This document shows, piece by piece, positions 52,312 to 60,587 of a stretch of DNA of 64,000 nt (position 1 is its first letter; every line of letters begins with the position of its first letter). The stretch lies in the NCBI RefSeq assembly GCF_048001765.1, contig NZ_CP181447.1, positions 868,001 to 932,000 on the forward strand, read 5' to 3'. This stretch comes from Bombiscardovia asteroides_K. Lineage in GTDB: Bacteria > Actinomycetota > Actinomycetes > Actinomycetales > Bifidobacteriaceae. The notes under the pieces are model-generated. The model searched no databases and was not told the origin of the DNA. It saw only the letters and a list, made by a program, of their open reading frames with translations. Both the position numbers and the translations under genes were made by a program.

Positions 52312-53397
52312 ATGCGCAAGGTTCTGTGCTCTCCAGGCTCCTATGTTCAGCAGGAGGGCGCCATGGGAAAGCTGGCCGAAGAATACACGGCTCTGGGCAC
52401 CAAGGGCGCCCATCTGATCGTCGACCCGGTCATCGACGGGCTCTACCACGACGACATCGTCGCCTCCTTTGAGCACGATGGGATCCCCTACGAACTGATG
52501 AAATTCGGCGGCGAGTGCTCCATGGAGGAGATCGACCGTCATCGTGCCCATCTGGGTGACAGCGATGTGGTGGTCGGTATCGGCGGTGGCAAGACCTTGG
52601 ATACAGCCAAGGCCGTGGCCCATTTCGCCAACCTGCCGGTCATGATCGTGCCCACGGCAGCCTCCTCTGACGCGCCCTGCTCACGACTGTCTGTGCTCTA
52701 CACGCCTGAAGGTGTCTTCGATCGTTACCTGCCCCTGCCTGCCAACCCGAATGTGGTCCTGATGGATACCGACGTGATTGCCAAGGCTCCGCTTCGGTCA
52801 CTGGTGGCCGGTCTGGGCGATGCCTTCGCCACTTACTATGAGGCAGCCGCCTGCGTGCAGTCGAACGCGGTGACCATGACCGGGGGACACGCCACCATGG
52901 CCGCCTTCGCCCTGGCCCGTCTCTGCCGCGACACCCTGCTGGAGGATGGCGTCAAGGCCGTGGCCTCCGTCAAGGCCGGTGTGCGCACAGCCGCCCTGGA
53001 GAAGATCATCGAGGCCAACACCCTGCTGAGTGGTCTGGGCTTCGAGAGCTCCGGCCTGGCTGCAGCCCATGCCATTCATGACGGAATGACCGCCCTGGAG
53101 GGTACCCATTCCATGTTGCACGGCGAAAAAGTGGCCTTCGGCACCCTGGCCCAGCTGGTTCTTGAGGATCGGCCTTTGGAGGAGACCCGCAGAGTCTACG
53201 ACTTCTTCCGCAGCGTGGGTCTGCCCACCTCTCTGGAGCAGATCGGCATCGGTCAGGCCAGCGATGAGGACTTGCTCAAGGTCGGCGAGCACGCCTGCGG
53301 CCCTGACGAGACCATGGGCAATATGTCCTTCGAGGTGACCCCCACCGACGTGGCTCACGCTCTGCGTGCAGCCGATCAGCTCGGCAAGCAGCTCTGA
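52312..53397 (+). CDS. gldA: glycerol dehydrogenase
   Basis: NAD-dependent oxidation of glycerol to dihydroxyacetone, or the reverse reduction. The 361-residue group III (iron/zinc-type) alcohol dehydrogenase has the NAD loop GIGGGKTLDTAKA (91-95 core) and the metal ligands Asp170 (LGDAFATYYEA), His253 (LAAAHAIHDG) and His270 (HGEKVAFG). AAAGG is 8 nt before the ATG at 52312; an in-frame start two codons earlier is less well placed. Monocistronic, ended by a strong hairpin. Confidence 0.93.
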   Translation: MRKVLCSPGSYVQQEGAMGKLAEEYTALGTKGAHLIVDPVIDGLYHDDIVASFEHDGIPYELMKFGGECSMEEIDRHRAHLGDSDVVVGIGGGKTLDTAKAVAHFANLPVMIVPTAASSDAPCSRLSVLYTPEGVFDRYLPLPANPNVVLMDTDVIAKAPLRSLVAGLGDAFATYYEAAACVQSNAVTMTGGHATMAAFALARLCRDTLLEDGVKAVASVKAGVRTAALEKIIEANTLLSGLGFESSGLAAAHAIHDGMTALEGTHSMLHGEKVAFGTLAQLVLEDRPLEETRRVYDFFRSVGLPTSLEQIGIGQASDEDLLKVGEHACGPDETMGNMSFEVTPTDVAHALRAADQLGKQL

Positions 53398-53426
53398 GTT
53401 CTCCTGCCCTGATCCCCTGTAAAGGG

Positions 53427-53466
53427 CAGGCGGCCGCCGGCATGAAGTCGGCGGCCGCCTGTATTT
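53427..53466. terminator. bidirectional terminator between gldA and the PfkB gene
   Basis: A perfect 13-bp stem CAGGCGGCCGCCG (53427-53439)/CGGCGGCCGCCTG (53449-53461) with a 9-nt loop, followed by TATTTT on the plus side. It lies between convergent genes. Confidence 0.8.
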
Positions 53467-53484
53467 TGACTGGTTTTGCGCTGG

Positions 53485-54453
53485 TCACCTTTGCAGGGAG
53501 GCAGCAGCCTTTCGTATGGCTTCCTCATCAGGGCAGGTAGCTGGACCGGGCTGTGTAGTGGAAAGGGCCCCTGCGCAGTTGGCCAGTGTCAGCGCCTCCT
53601 CGATGGGCAGGCCTTGGAAGATGCCCGCGCAGAGGACACCCGAGTGGGCATCGCCGGCACCGTTGGTGTCTATGGCATGGACCTGTGGTGTGGGAATGTA
53701 CTCGATCTGCATCGAATCCTTGGGCTGGCAGTACCAGGCACCACGGGCACCGGCCCGCAGAACCACCGGACTGCCCAGTTTCTGCGAAAGCGAACGGCAG
53801 GTGGATTCCAGCTTGGTTTCACCGCGAACATCTGGTCGGCATCCCAGACGTTCCGCTAGGATTGGTCCCTCGCGTTCATTCAGCGACCAGATCGGATGCA
53901 GTCCGTTGACCGTTTTCAGCACATCCAGCGCAATATCGGCCACCATGGGTCCCAGGTCGAAGAGCACGGGGAATCCTTTGCCCTGGTGTCTGTGAGCGAA
54001 TCCGACCAGGCTTCGGGTGTTGTCCCCGTGGCAGAAGGAATATCCGCTCAGGTAGATGACATCGCCGGCAACCAGGTCCATGCTTTCGTAGGTTCCCTCC
54101 GGCACGCGGGTCTCTGCGCCCCTTGTCGATACGAAGGTGCGTTCCCCCGAGGGCTCGATCATGGCCACTGAATAGCCGGTATCACAGTCGTCCAGCACAG
54201 GCCCTTGGGCGGGAACTTGAAGGGCGGCAAGGGCTCCACGGGCCATGTCCGCCATCGGACCTGTGCCAATCGCCCCCATATAGGCTATCGGTGCCCCCAT
54301 CTGCCTGGCTGCGTGGATCACGTTGTATCCGCCGCCGACCTTTATGGCGCTCCGTCTGGCGAATATGTCCCCGCCACGTTCCGGAAGGTGGTCGATGTCC
54401 ATGCTCAGGTCAATCACCACCTGACCCAGATGGAGAATCCTTGGCTCAGTCAT
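53485..54453 (-). CDS. PfkB-family carbohydrate/nucleoside kinase
   Basis: A 322-residue ribokinase-fold kinase: the substrate glycine motif KVGGGYNVIHAA (39-50) and the ATP/anion-hole motif IDTNGAGDAHSG (261-272) with catalytic Asp268. It resembles YegV, the PfkB kinase beside the ADP-ribosylglycohydrolase YegU in E. coli. The start overlaps the permease stop by 8 bp, so it is the third gene of the ADP-ribosylglycohydrolase-permease-kinase operon. Probable substrate is a ribose or ribonucleoside released from an imported compound; this is inference from context. Confidence 0.85.
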   Translation of the reverse strand: MTEPRILHLGQVVIDLSMDIDHLPERGGDIFARRSAIKVGGGYNVIHAARQMGAPIAYMGAIGTGPMADMARGALAALQVPAQGPVLDDCDTGYSVAMIEPSGERTFVSTRGAETRVPEGTYESMDLVAGDVIYLSGYSFCHGDNTRSLVGFAHRHQGKGFPVLFDLGPMVADIALDVLKTVNGLHPIWSLNEREGPILAERLGCRPDVRGETKLESTCRSLSQKLGSPVVLRAGARGAWYCQPKDSMQIEYIPTPQVHAIDTNGAGDAHSGVLCAGIFQGLPIEEALTLANCAGALSTTQPGPATCPDEEAIRKAAASLQR

Positions 54454-55912
54454 TGCCGCTGCCCCTCACCGCCACGGAATCACTGGAGAGGAGGTGCAAA
54501 ATGGCGTAGAGGATTCCTCCCAGGAGAAGGGATACCAGCCACGCCAGGCCGTTCCTTCCCAGGAAGCTGCCGGCCAGCGGTCCTGAGAACCAGACCTCGT
54601 TCTTGGAGACCTGGGCCGTCACGAACAGGAAGCCGACGACTATCCCGACCAGCCAGCTGATGATGGCAGGGAGGTTGACTCCGTGCCAGTACCAGTATGG
54701 GGAATCGGCTTGAAGGTTCAGAAGGCCGTCCGAATCGTAGCGTTTGCGGAAGATTATATCTGACAGGAAGATGCCTGCCCAGGTGCTCAGCGGCACTGCC
54801 AGTAGGGAGATGAAGGTAACGAAGGGGCCGTAGAATCCGTCGGAACCCAGCGTGAAGTACAAGGCTCCACAGGTGGTCACCACCACATCGACGATAACCG
54901 CATAGACACGGGGGATTCTGATGCCCAGAGTGATGGTGGTCAGACCGGCCGAATACACGGAAAGGTTGTTCGACATGAGCAAGCCGGCGAATGCGGCAAT
55001 CAGATAGGGGATGGAGACCCAGGCGGGCAAAGCGCTTCGAACCGCGGCAACTGGATCAGCGGCGGAGGCAATGGTGGAGTTGCCTGCTGTCAGGACCGAT
55101 CCCAGGCCGATGACCACGACCAGGGGGATGCCGGCACCGGCCGCTGCAGTCAGAATCAGAGAGCCGGATTTCACCGAGGTCTTCTGGTAGCGGGCCATGT
55201 CTGCGCCGGAGTTGACCCAGCCGATTCCCGTTCCCGCGGCTATGGTACCGACACCGATAAGGAAGGCGCTGGCTGAGCCGGGAGTATGGCCGATGAAGGA
55301 GGACCAGTCGACGGTCGTGGCCAGATAGATGGCAACCAGGAGGGTGAGGGCGCCGAATATCCAGGTGGCCCATTTCTGCACGGTGAGAATGAAGGCGTGA
55401 CCGGCGGCCGAGACCACCACGGTCAGGGCTACGAAGACGGCGATGCAGACGAAGGTCAGGAAGGGGGAGCGCTTGGCATCAGCCGGGGTGCCGAAGATGA
55501 TGGCGATCAGGGAGAGCAGTGCAAAAGCGCCGGTCATCGTGTTCACCGTCTCCCAGCCCAGTCTGGACAACAGGGCCACCAGGGTGGGGCCTGCATTGCC
55601 TCTGACGCCGAAAATGGCCCGGGACAGGGTCAGTGTGGGGGCCCCTCCTCTTCTGCCTGCTATAGAGATGATGCCGACCAGGGCGAAGGATCCGAAGGCT
55701 CCGATGGTGGTGGCAAGCAAGGCCTGCCAGAGGTTGAGGCCCTGGGCAATCAGTGTTGCTCCCAGAGGGATTCCCAGGATCGAGATATTGGCGGCGAACC
55801 AGACCCAGAAGAGCTGGCCGGGCGACCCGTTCCTCTGGTCCTCGGGCACGGGTTCTATGCCCCTTTGCTCAACCCTGGAGAGGATGGTGCCCTCTTTTGG
55901 TGCAGTTGACAT
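54446..55912 (-). CDS. NCS1-family (cytosine/purine/nucleoside) permease
   Basis: A 488-residue transporter with about 12 membrane segments. The N-terminal part (RGIEPVPEDQRNGSPGQLFWVWFAAN shortened by a linker) and RAIFGVRGNAGPTLVALLSRLGW are typical of the NCS1 CodB-like branch. Other members import cytosine, purines, allantoin, hydantoins or thiamine precursors. ATG at 55912 has AAAGGAG 7 nt upstream. It lies 101 bp after the glycohydrolase gene and overlaps the kinase gene. Confidence 0.88.
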   Translation of the reverse strand: MSTAPKEGTILSRVEQRGIEPVPEDQRNGSPGQLFWVWFAANISILGIPLGATLIAQGLNLWQALLATTIGAFGSFALVGIISIAGRRGGAPTLTLSRAIFGVRGNAGPTLVALLSRLGWETVNTMTGAFALLSLIAIIFGTPADAKRSPFLTFVCIAVFVALTVVVSAAGHAFILTVQKWATWIFGALTLLVAIYLATTVDWSSFIGHTPGSASAFLIGVGTIAAGTGIGWVNSGADMARYQKTSVKSGSLILTAAAGAGIPLVVVIGLGSVLTAGNSTIASAADPVAAVRSALPAWVSIPYLIAAFAGLLMSNNLSVYSAGLTTITLGIRIPRVYAVIVDVVVTTCGALYFTLGSDGFYGPFVTFISLLAVPLSTWAGIFLSDIIFRKRYDSDGLLNLQADSPYWYWHGVNLPAIISWLVGIVVGFLFVTAQVSKNEVWFSGPLAGSFLGRNGLAWLVSLLLGGILYAILHLLSSDSVAVRGSGND

Positions 55913-56013
55913 GGATTGTCTCCTTTGACTCAAGATGTACTGAATGTAGTGAGGATTGCCTGGATTCTACATTTTCGTATTCCCGGCTGATTCAGTCTTA
56001 TCGGTTTTACGCT

Positions 56014-57012
56014 TTACTGCCTTAGGGCAATCAGGCCTCGGGCTGTCCGCTGCAGGTCGAGGCGGGATACCGAAGCCACCTGGGAGCAGAGTGCAGGGTC
56101 GAAGACCTCGGGGCCGGTGCATGCGCCGGTCATTGCTCCGGTCATTGCGGCGATGGTGTCCGTATCACCGCCAAGGTTGACCGCAGTGAACAGAGCCGAT
56201 TGGGGATCGTCGGCAAACCTCCAGGCCAGGGCGAAGGCGGCTGCCACGGACTCATTGGACTCGACCGAGGTTCCGCAGTCTTCAATGAGGTGGCGTTCGA
56301 AATCGTCCTCATCGCTGAATTCCTCAGATAGTCGTATTGCCTGGCGGGCGCGTGCGGGGACCGACGCCTTGGGAGTCCAGGCCCCGGGGGTCTCCATGGC
56401 TGGCACCAGGCGCAGGGATTCATTCAGTGCCTGGCGAACGGTCATTCCTTCAAGTCCCAGACTGACTGTCGTAGCGATCAGCGCGGCACTTTGAAAGCCT
56501 GCGACCGTGTCGTGGGTGACCTGGCAGGACTCGTAGATGCGATTGGCCAATCGTTTGGTGTCTTCGGGTCTGTTGGCTATGCCTACCGGGGTGACTCGCA
56601 TGGCCGCCCCATTGGTGGTCCCGGTCCTTCCCGTGGTCATGATGTCTGCGCATCGGCGAACCTGTTCCAGAGCCAGCTTGGTTGAGGGCCCCAGCAGATC
56701 GAACGATCCGCGCGACTTCATGTCATCCTCCCAGGCCAGAAGGCACTTGGCGAATTCCTTTGGATCGATGTGTCCCTTGCCTTCGATGATCAGATTCGCC
56801 ACAATCAGCGCCTGCTCGGTGTCATCGGTCACAGACCCCGCAGGCATACCGGGAGCTATAGGCTGATCCGCGATGGCATCACGAAGTGTGCCAACCCTGC
56901 CGTAGGCCTCATGGATAGCTGCTGGACTCATGCTCTGCGTGGGCATGCCCAGTGCGTCCCCCAAAGACAATCCAGTAAGCGCGCCCAGTGCGCCTTTGTC
57001 GGTTCTGGTCAT
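56014..57012 (-). CDS. ADP-ribosylglycohydrolase-family protein
   Basis: A 332-residue all-helical ARH-fold hydrolase. The metal-binding motifs VTDDTEQAL (TDDTE 62-66) and NLGGDTDTIAAMTGAMTG (GGDTDT 281-286) and the N-terminal GALTGLSLGDALGMP are intact, so it should be a di-magnesium N-glycosidase. Family members remove ADP-ribose from proteins or DraG targets, but those next to a sugar kinase and a nucleobase permease, as here and in E. coli yegTUV, probably cleave small ribosides. First gene of the operon; GGAGG is 11 nt upstream of the ATG. Confidence 0.9.
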   Translation of the reverse strand: MTRTDKGALGALTGLSLGDALGMPTQSMSPAAIHEAYGRVGTLRDAIADQPIAPGMPAGSVTDDTEQALIVANLIIEGKGHIDPKEFAKCLLAWEDDMKSRGSFDLLGPSTKLALEQVRRCADIMTTGRTGTTNGAAMRVTPVGIANRPEDTKRLANRIYESCQVTHDTVAGFQSAALIATTVSLGLEGMTVRQALNESLRLVPAMETPGAWTPKASVPARARQAIRLSEEFSDEDDFERHLIEDCGTSVESNESVAAAFALAWRFADDPQSALFTAVNLGGDTDTIAAMTGAMTGACTGPEVFDPALCSQVASVSRLDLQRTARGLIALRQ

Positions 57013-57014
57013 TG

Positions 57015-57097
57015 TTGCGCAAGCCTCCGGAGTCGTTGCGATGGATCCATCAATCTGTCTGTAGATGGATTGCGAAATTTCTGATCGGAATCATTGT
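57015..57097 (-). promoter_or_regulatory. candidate promoter and operators of the glycohydrolase operon
   Basis: On the minus strand TACAAT (57097-57092) can serve as -10. Downstream of it lie a 12-bp perfect palindrome GATGGATCCATC (57040-57051) and the 8-bp palindrome TTGCGCAA (57015-57022), plus two TTGCGA copies near 57036 and 57070. Palindromes in the leader suggest a repressor (LacI- or GntR-like) site. No regulator gene is adjacent. Confidence 0.4.
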
Positions 57098-57351
57098 ATG
57101 CCCTTGGAACATTGTCGGCACAGGCGGTGAAAGATGCCTAACTTGCAATGGAGAATGGGAGCCCGATTGAGTTCCATCCCTGTGAAGTGGGAGATAAAAA
57201 CAGTGCAGGCACACCATGGTTACAGACTTGATCAAGGTATGGGTTCTATAGAGCGTGGACGACAATTGGCTGAGATTGCCCGTTGGAACCGTAACTGGGT
57301 TTGCCGCTGTGTCTTAGTCCAGGCTCTCGCAGTTGCAGAGGCGCTGGATAT
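57098..57351. other. gene-free interval between the glycohydrolase promoter and tRNA-Ala
   Basis: About 250 bp of lower GC with no start codon supported by a ribosome-binding site and no recognisable domain in any frame. Apart from the tRNA terminator at its right end I see nothing definite in it. Confidence 0.4.
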
Positions 57352-57383
57352 AAAAAAGAATCCCGAGGTGACCTCGGGATTCT
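57352..57383 (-). terminator. intrinsic terminator of tRNA-Ala
   Basis: AGAATCCCGAGGT (57357-57369 with one loop base) pairs perfectly with ACCTCGGGATTCT (57371-57383). On the minus strand it is followed by six T (57357-57352). It begins 5 nt after the tRNA 3' end. Confidence 0.9.
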
Positions 57384-57388
57384 ATCTG

Positions 57389-57461
57389 TGGAGCTAGGGG
57401 GGTTCGAACCCCCGACCTTCTCCATGCCATGGAGACGCGCTACCAGCTGCGCCATAGCCCC
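57389..57461 (-). tRNA. tRNA-Ala (anticodon GGC)
   Basis: On the minus strand the acceptor GGGGCTA (57461-57455) pairs with TAGCTCC (57396-57390; one G-T pair), discriminator A at 57389. The anticodon stem TCTCC/GGAGA encloses ATGGCAT with GGC, the T-arm is CGGGGGTTCGAACCCCC-like, and the D-loop is CAGCTGGTAG. CCA is not encoded. Confidence 0.96.
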
Positions 57462-57674
57462 GTGCTTGCCTTGCTTGGTGAAGCCTTGCTTATAGTACAC
57501 CGGGATTGGCGAATGGAGCAACTCAGTGTGTTGCCCCGGAATTGCAGGGATTGTGAGCCATTTGATGGATTTTATCCTCGAATGGTCTTGAGTCATTCCT
57601 GAGCTTGCAAGTGCGCTAGCATGATGAACAAGGGGCGACCAAGGGGGTCGGCAGCAACGGAAAGGCGGCGGACC

Positions 57675-58700
57675 ATGACCGGCAAAAACGATGCCGAAGT
57701 GCGGGCTGAAAAGCGGAACGGGAACCATCCTGGGGACCAGCTCATCATCAACTGCCTGCCCTTGGACCAGAGTGAACGACAGGAATTCCTCCAGGCGGCT
57801 CCAGGCGTTCGTCAGGAGTTCATTGTCGACACGGACATGCGGCAGAGCATGCATTGGCTCATCGATGTCCCTCAATCCCTCCGATCGGAGGCCACGATCA
57901 TTTTGGGTAATCCGCCGGCCGAGCAGGTGGTTGCCTGCCGTAACCTGGTCTGGCTGCAGACCAGCAGCGCGGGTGTGGATGCCTACCTGAAACCGGGGGT
58001 TCTGCCTTCGGATGCCATGTTGACCAGTGCCTCAGGCGCTTACGGGCAGTCGGTCTCCGAGCATATGTTCGCCATGATGTGGGCCCTGATGAAGGACCTT
58101 CCTGGTTACCGGGACAATCAACGCATGGGCCGTTGGGAACCTCGCGGGGCTGTCCTTTCACCGCGCGGTTGCCAGGTTCTGGTGTTGGGCACGGGGGATA
58201 TCGGAGCCTCCTTCGCCCGTCTGGCCAAGGCTGTAGGCGCTCGGACCATCGGCATCAGGCGGCATCCCGACCAGTCGGTGGAGGGGTTCGACCGTCTGGC
58301 TGGTTTTGACGATCTGGATGCCCTGCTGCCTGAGATGGATGTAGTGGCTCTGGCCCTGCCTTCAACGCCGCAGACCAGACATATCATCGACGGCCATCGT
58401 CTTGCATTGATGAAGTCCACCGCCGTGCTGATCAACGCGGGCAGGGGAGATGCCGTGGACTGCATGGCTCTGGCCCAAGCCCTGGATAAGGATGGCATTT
58501 TCGGTGCAGGGCTGGATGTGACCGAACCGGAACCTCTGCCTGAAGACCACCCACTCTGGAGGCAACCACGCTGCCTGCTCACTCCGCATGTAGCCGGGGG
58601 AGCCTACCTGCCCTCCAACATGGACAAGGTTCGGGAAATCTGCCTGGATAACCTTCATCGATTCATTGATGGCAGGCCCCTGCGCAACCGGATGAGGTGA
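57675..58700 (+). CDS. D-isomer 2-hydroxyacid dehydrogenase family protein
   Basis: A 341-residue NAD(P)-dependent enzyme. The Rossmann motif is LGTGDIGASFARLAKA (171-177 core), NAGRGDAVD carries the substrate arginine, and His305 in LTPHVAGG is the catalytic acid-base. Homologues act on glyoxylate, hydroxypyruvate or phosphoglycerate; the exact substrate is not clear. ATG 57675 is preceded by GGCGG. The 4-bp overlap with the next gene implies co-expression with the DUF1287 protein. Confidence 0.85.
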   Translation: MTGKNDAEVRAEKRNGNHPGDQLIINCLPLDQSERQEFLQAAPGVRQEFIVDTDMRQSMHWLIDVPQSLRSEATIILGNPPAEQVVACRNLVWLQTSSAGVDAYLKPGVLPSDAMLTSASGAYGQSVSEHMFAMMWALMKDLPGYRDNQRMGRWEPRGAVLSPRGCQVLVLGTGDIGASFARLAKAVGARTIGIRRHPDQSVEGFDRLAGFDDLDALLPEMDVVALALPSTPQTRHIIDGHRLALMKSTAVLINAGRGDAVDCMALAQALDKDGIFGAGLDVTEPEPLPEDHPLWRQPRCLLTPHVAGGAYLPSNMDKVREICLDNLHRFIDGRPLRNRMR

Positions 58701-59521
58701 CCACTGTGCCTACAGAGCGAAACCGCAGCGGCCGCCGTCATCGGCGGACAATGGTTCTGCGGTGGGCGGCTGTCCTGCTGGCGCTCGCATTGATTGTGGC
58801 GGGCTCCTTGGCCCTGGCTGGCAGGCTGGTGGGCATCGGGCCTGCTCGCCATTCAGACAATCAAAACTCCTCCGCAAACGGCCCCAGGACCGCTTCTCAC
58901 GGCCCGCCCGGGTATTCTCCAGAGCAGACCGCGGCCCATCCGCCTCTGACCTCGCCTGTGGACTACAACCATGACGGCGTGGATGACTACACGGCCATGG
59001 TGCGTGGAGCCCATCAGGAGGCCCGCCGCCATCCTCATTATGACAGTGGCTACTACCAGGGCGGCTATCCTCCCGATGACCGCGGCGCCTGCACCGACGA
59101 GATCTGGAGGGCCTTCCGGCAGGCCGGCTACGACTTGAAAGCCATGGTCGATGCCGATATCGCCTCGTCTCCTGGAGCCTACGCCGGAGTGATCAACAGC
59201 CCGGATCCGAACATCGACTTCAGACGCACCAACGTCCTCGGCGTATTCCTATCCCGGCATGCCCAGCGTCTGACCAACGACACCGTGGCCACCGACCAGT
59301 GGCAACAGGGCGACATTGTCATCTTCGACACCTCCTGGCACATCGGCATGGCCTCGGATAAAAGGGACAGCCAGGGCATCCCCCTGCTTCTGCACAACAT
59401 GGGTCAGCGCGCCAGGGAGAACGACTACCTGGGGTCACCGGGCCATCGTCCCATCACCGGCCATTTCCGATTCGATGCCTCCAAAATCCAACCCGCCGTC
59501 CTGCGCCCATGGAGGGGGTGA
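58697..59521 (+). CDS. DUF1287 domain-containing secreted/anchored protein
   Basis: A 274-residue protein with an N-terminal membrane helix (about 20-42) and a DUF1287 domain from about 90. PDDRGACTDEIWRAFRQAGYDLKAMVDAD-type segment (Cys and Asp of the first motif), DFRRTNVLGVFLSRH and WQQGDIVIFD are seen, together with WHIGMASDK (His). The Cys-His arrangement recalls NlpC/P60-like cysteine peptidases of the cell wall; activity is inferred. GTG start overlaps the dehydrogenase stop. Faces outward by the positive-inside rule. Confidence 0.8.
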   Translation: MTTVPTERNRSGRRHRRTMVLRWAAVLLALALIVAGSLALAGRLVGIGPARHSDNQNSSANGPRTASHGPPGYSPEQTAAHPPLTSPVDYNHDGVDDYTAMVRGAHQEARRHPHYDSGYYQGGYPPDDRGACTDEIWRAFRQAGYDLKAMVDADIASSPGAYAGVINSPDPNIDFRRTNVLGVFLSRHAQRLTNDTVATDQWQQGDIVIFDTSWHIGMASDKRDSQGIPLLLHNMGQRARENDYLGSPGHRPITGHFRFDASKIQPAVLRPWRG

Positions 59522-59621
59522 CCCGGGACTACCCTGCGAAATTGAGCACGGCGACAACTGGTTATCTGCTACTATCGGTTCGGCCAGACACGTCGGCCAG
59601 GTCCGAGCATGAGAGGCGGTG

Positions 59622-60578
59622 ATGGCGATGATGAGAGTATTCAGCACCATGAACGGGCAGATCGAGCAGATCGGCAAGGCTTCCAAGGGCTCATGGATAT
59701 GCTTATCGGCGCCCACCGATGTCGAGCTGGCCAACGTCTCGCAGACCACGGGCATAGACCTGGCTGACCTGCGTGCCCCCCTGGACGATGAGGAGCGTTC
59801 CCGCGTGGACGTGGAGGACGAGTACACCATGGTCATCGTCGACATTCCCCGGGCCGAGGAGCGCGACGGCCGGGACTACTACGAGACCATCCCTCTGTCC
59901 ATCATCGTCACCGAGGATCTGATCGTCACCGTCTGCATGCAGGACACCGTCCTGCTCCACCCCTTCATGGAGGGCACCATCCGGGGTTTCAACACCTTCA
60001 TGAAGTCCCGCTTCATCCTGCAGATCCTCTACCGCAACGCCACCCTCTACCTGCGATACCTGCGCATCATCGACCGCGAGTCGGACCGGCTGGAGCTCAA
60101 GTTGCGCCACTCCATGCAGAACCGAGAGATCCTCATGCTGTTGGAGCTCAACAAGACCTTGGTCTATTTCGCCACCAGTCTCAAGTCCAACGAGATCGTC
60201 CTTGAGAAGCTGACCGGCCTGGAGCGGATCAAGCGCTACCCGGATGATGAGGACCTTCTGGGCGACGTGATCACGGAGAACAAGCAGGCCATCGAGATGG
60301 CCAACATCTACTCAAGCGTGCTTTCGAACATGACCGATGCCTTCGCCTCCATCGTCTCCAACAACGTCAACAACGTCATGAGGATCTTCACCATCATCTC
60401 CATCAGCCTGTCGGTGCCTACGCTGATCTTCTCCATGTATGGCATGAACTTCAACCAGGGTATGTTCGGCATGCCCTTCACTGACAAGCCTTGGGGTTTT
60501 GCGGTCGTGGTGATTCTTTCGGGCCTGGTGACCGCCTTGGTAACCTGGTTCCTGACACGTTCGAAAATGTTCAAGTAG
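59622..60578 (+). CDS. corA: CorA-family magnesium/divalent cation transporter
   Basis: A 318-residue channel protein. The long cytoplasmic domain ends in two C-terminal membrane helices, the first closed by the GMN signature (Gly274-Asn276, YGMNF). After GMN the loop is NQGMFGMPF rather than the MPE of E. coli CorA. GAGAGGCGG is 2-5 nt from the start cluster; GTG 59619, ATG 59622, 59628 and 59631 are all possible. It is followed 9 bp later by a binding lipoprotein gene. Confidence 0.92.
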   Translation: MAMMRVFSTMNGQIEQIGKASKGSWICLSAPTDVELANVSQTTGIDLADLRAPLDDEERSRVDVEDEYTMVIVDIPRAEERDGRDYYETIPLSIIVTEDLIVTVCMQDTVLLHPFMEGTIRGFNTFMKSRFILQILYRNATLYLRYLRIIDRESDRLELKLRHSMQNREILMLLELNKTLVYFATSLKSNEIVLEKLTGLERIKRYPDDEDLLGDVITENKQAIEMANIYSSVLSNMTDAFASIVSNNVNNVMRIFTIISISLSVPTLIFSMYGMNFNQGMFGMPFTDKPWGFAVVVILSGLVTALVTWFLTRSKMFK

Positions 60579-60587
60579 GGATCGATC

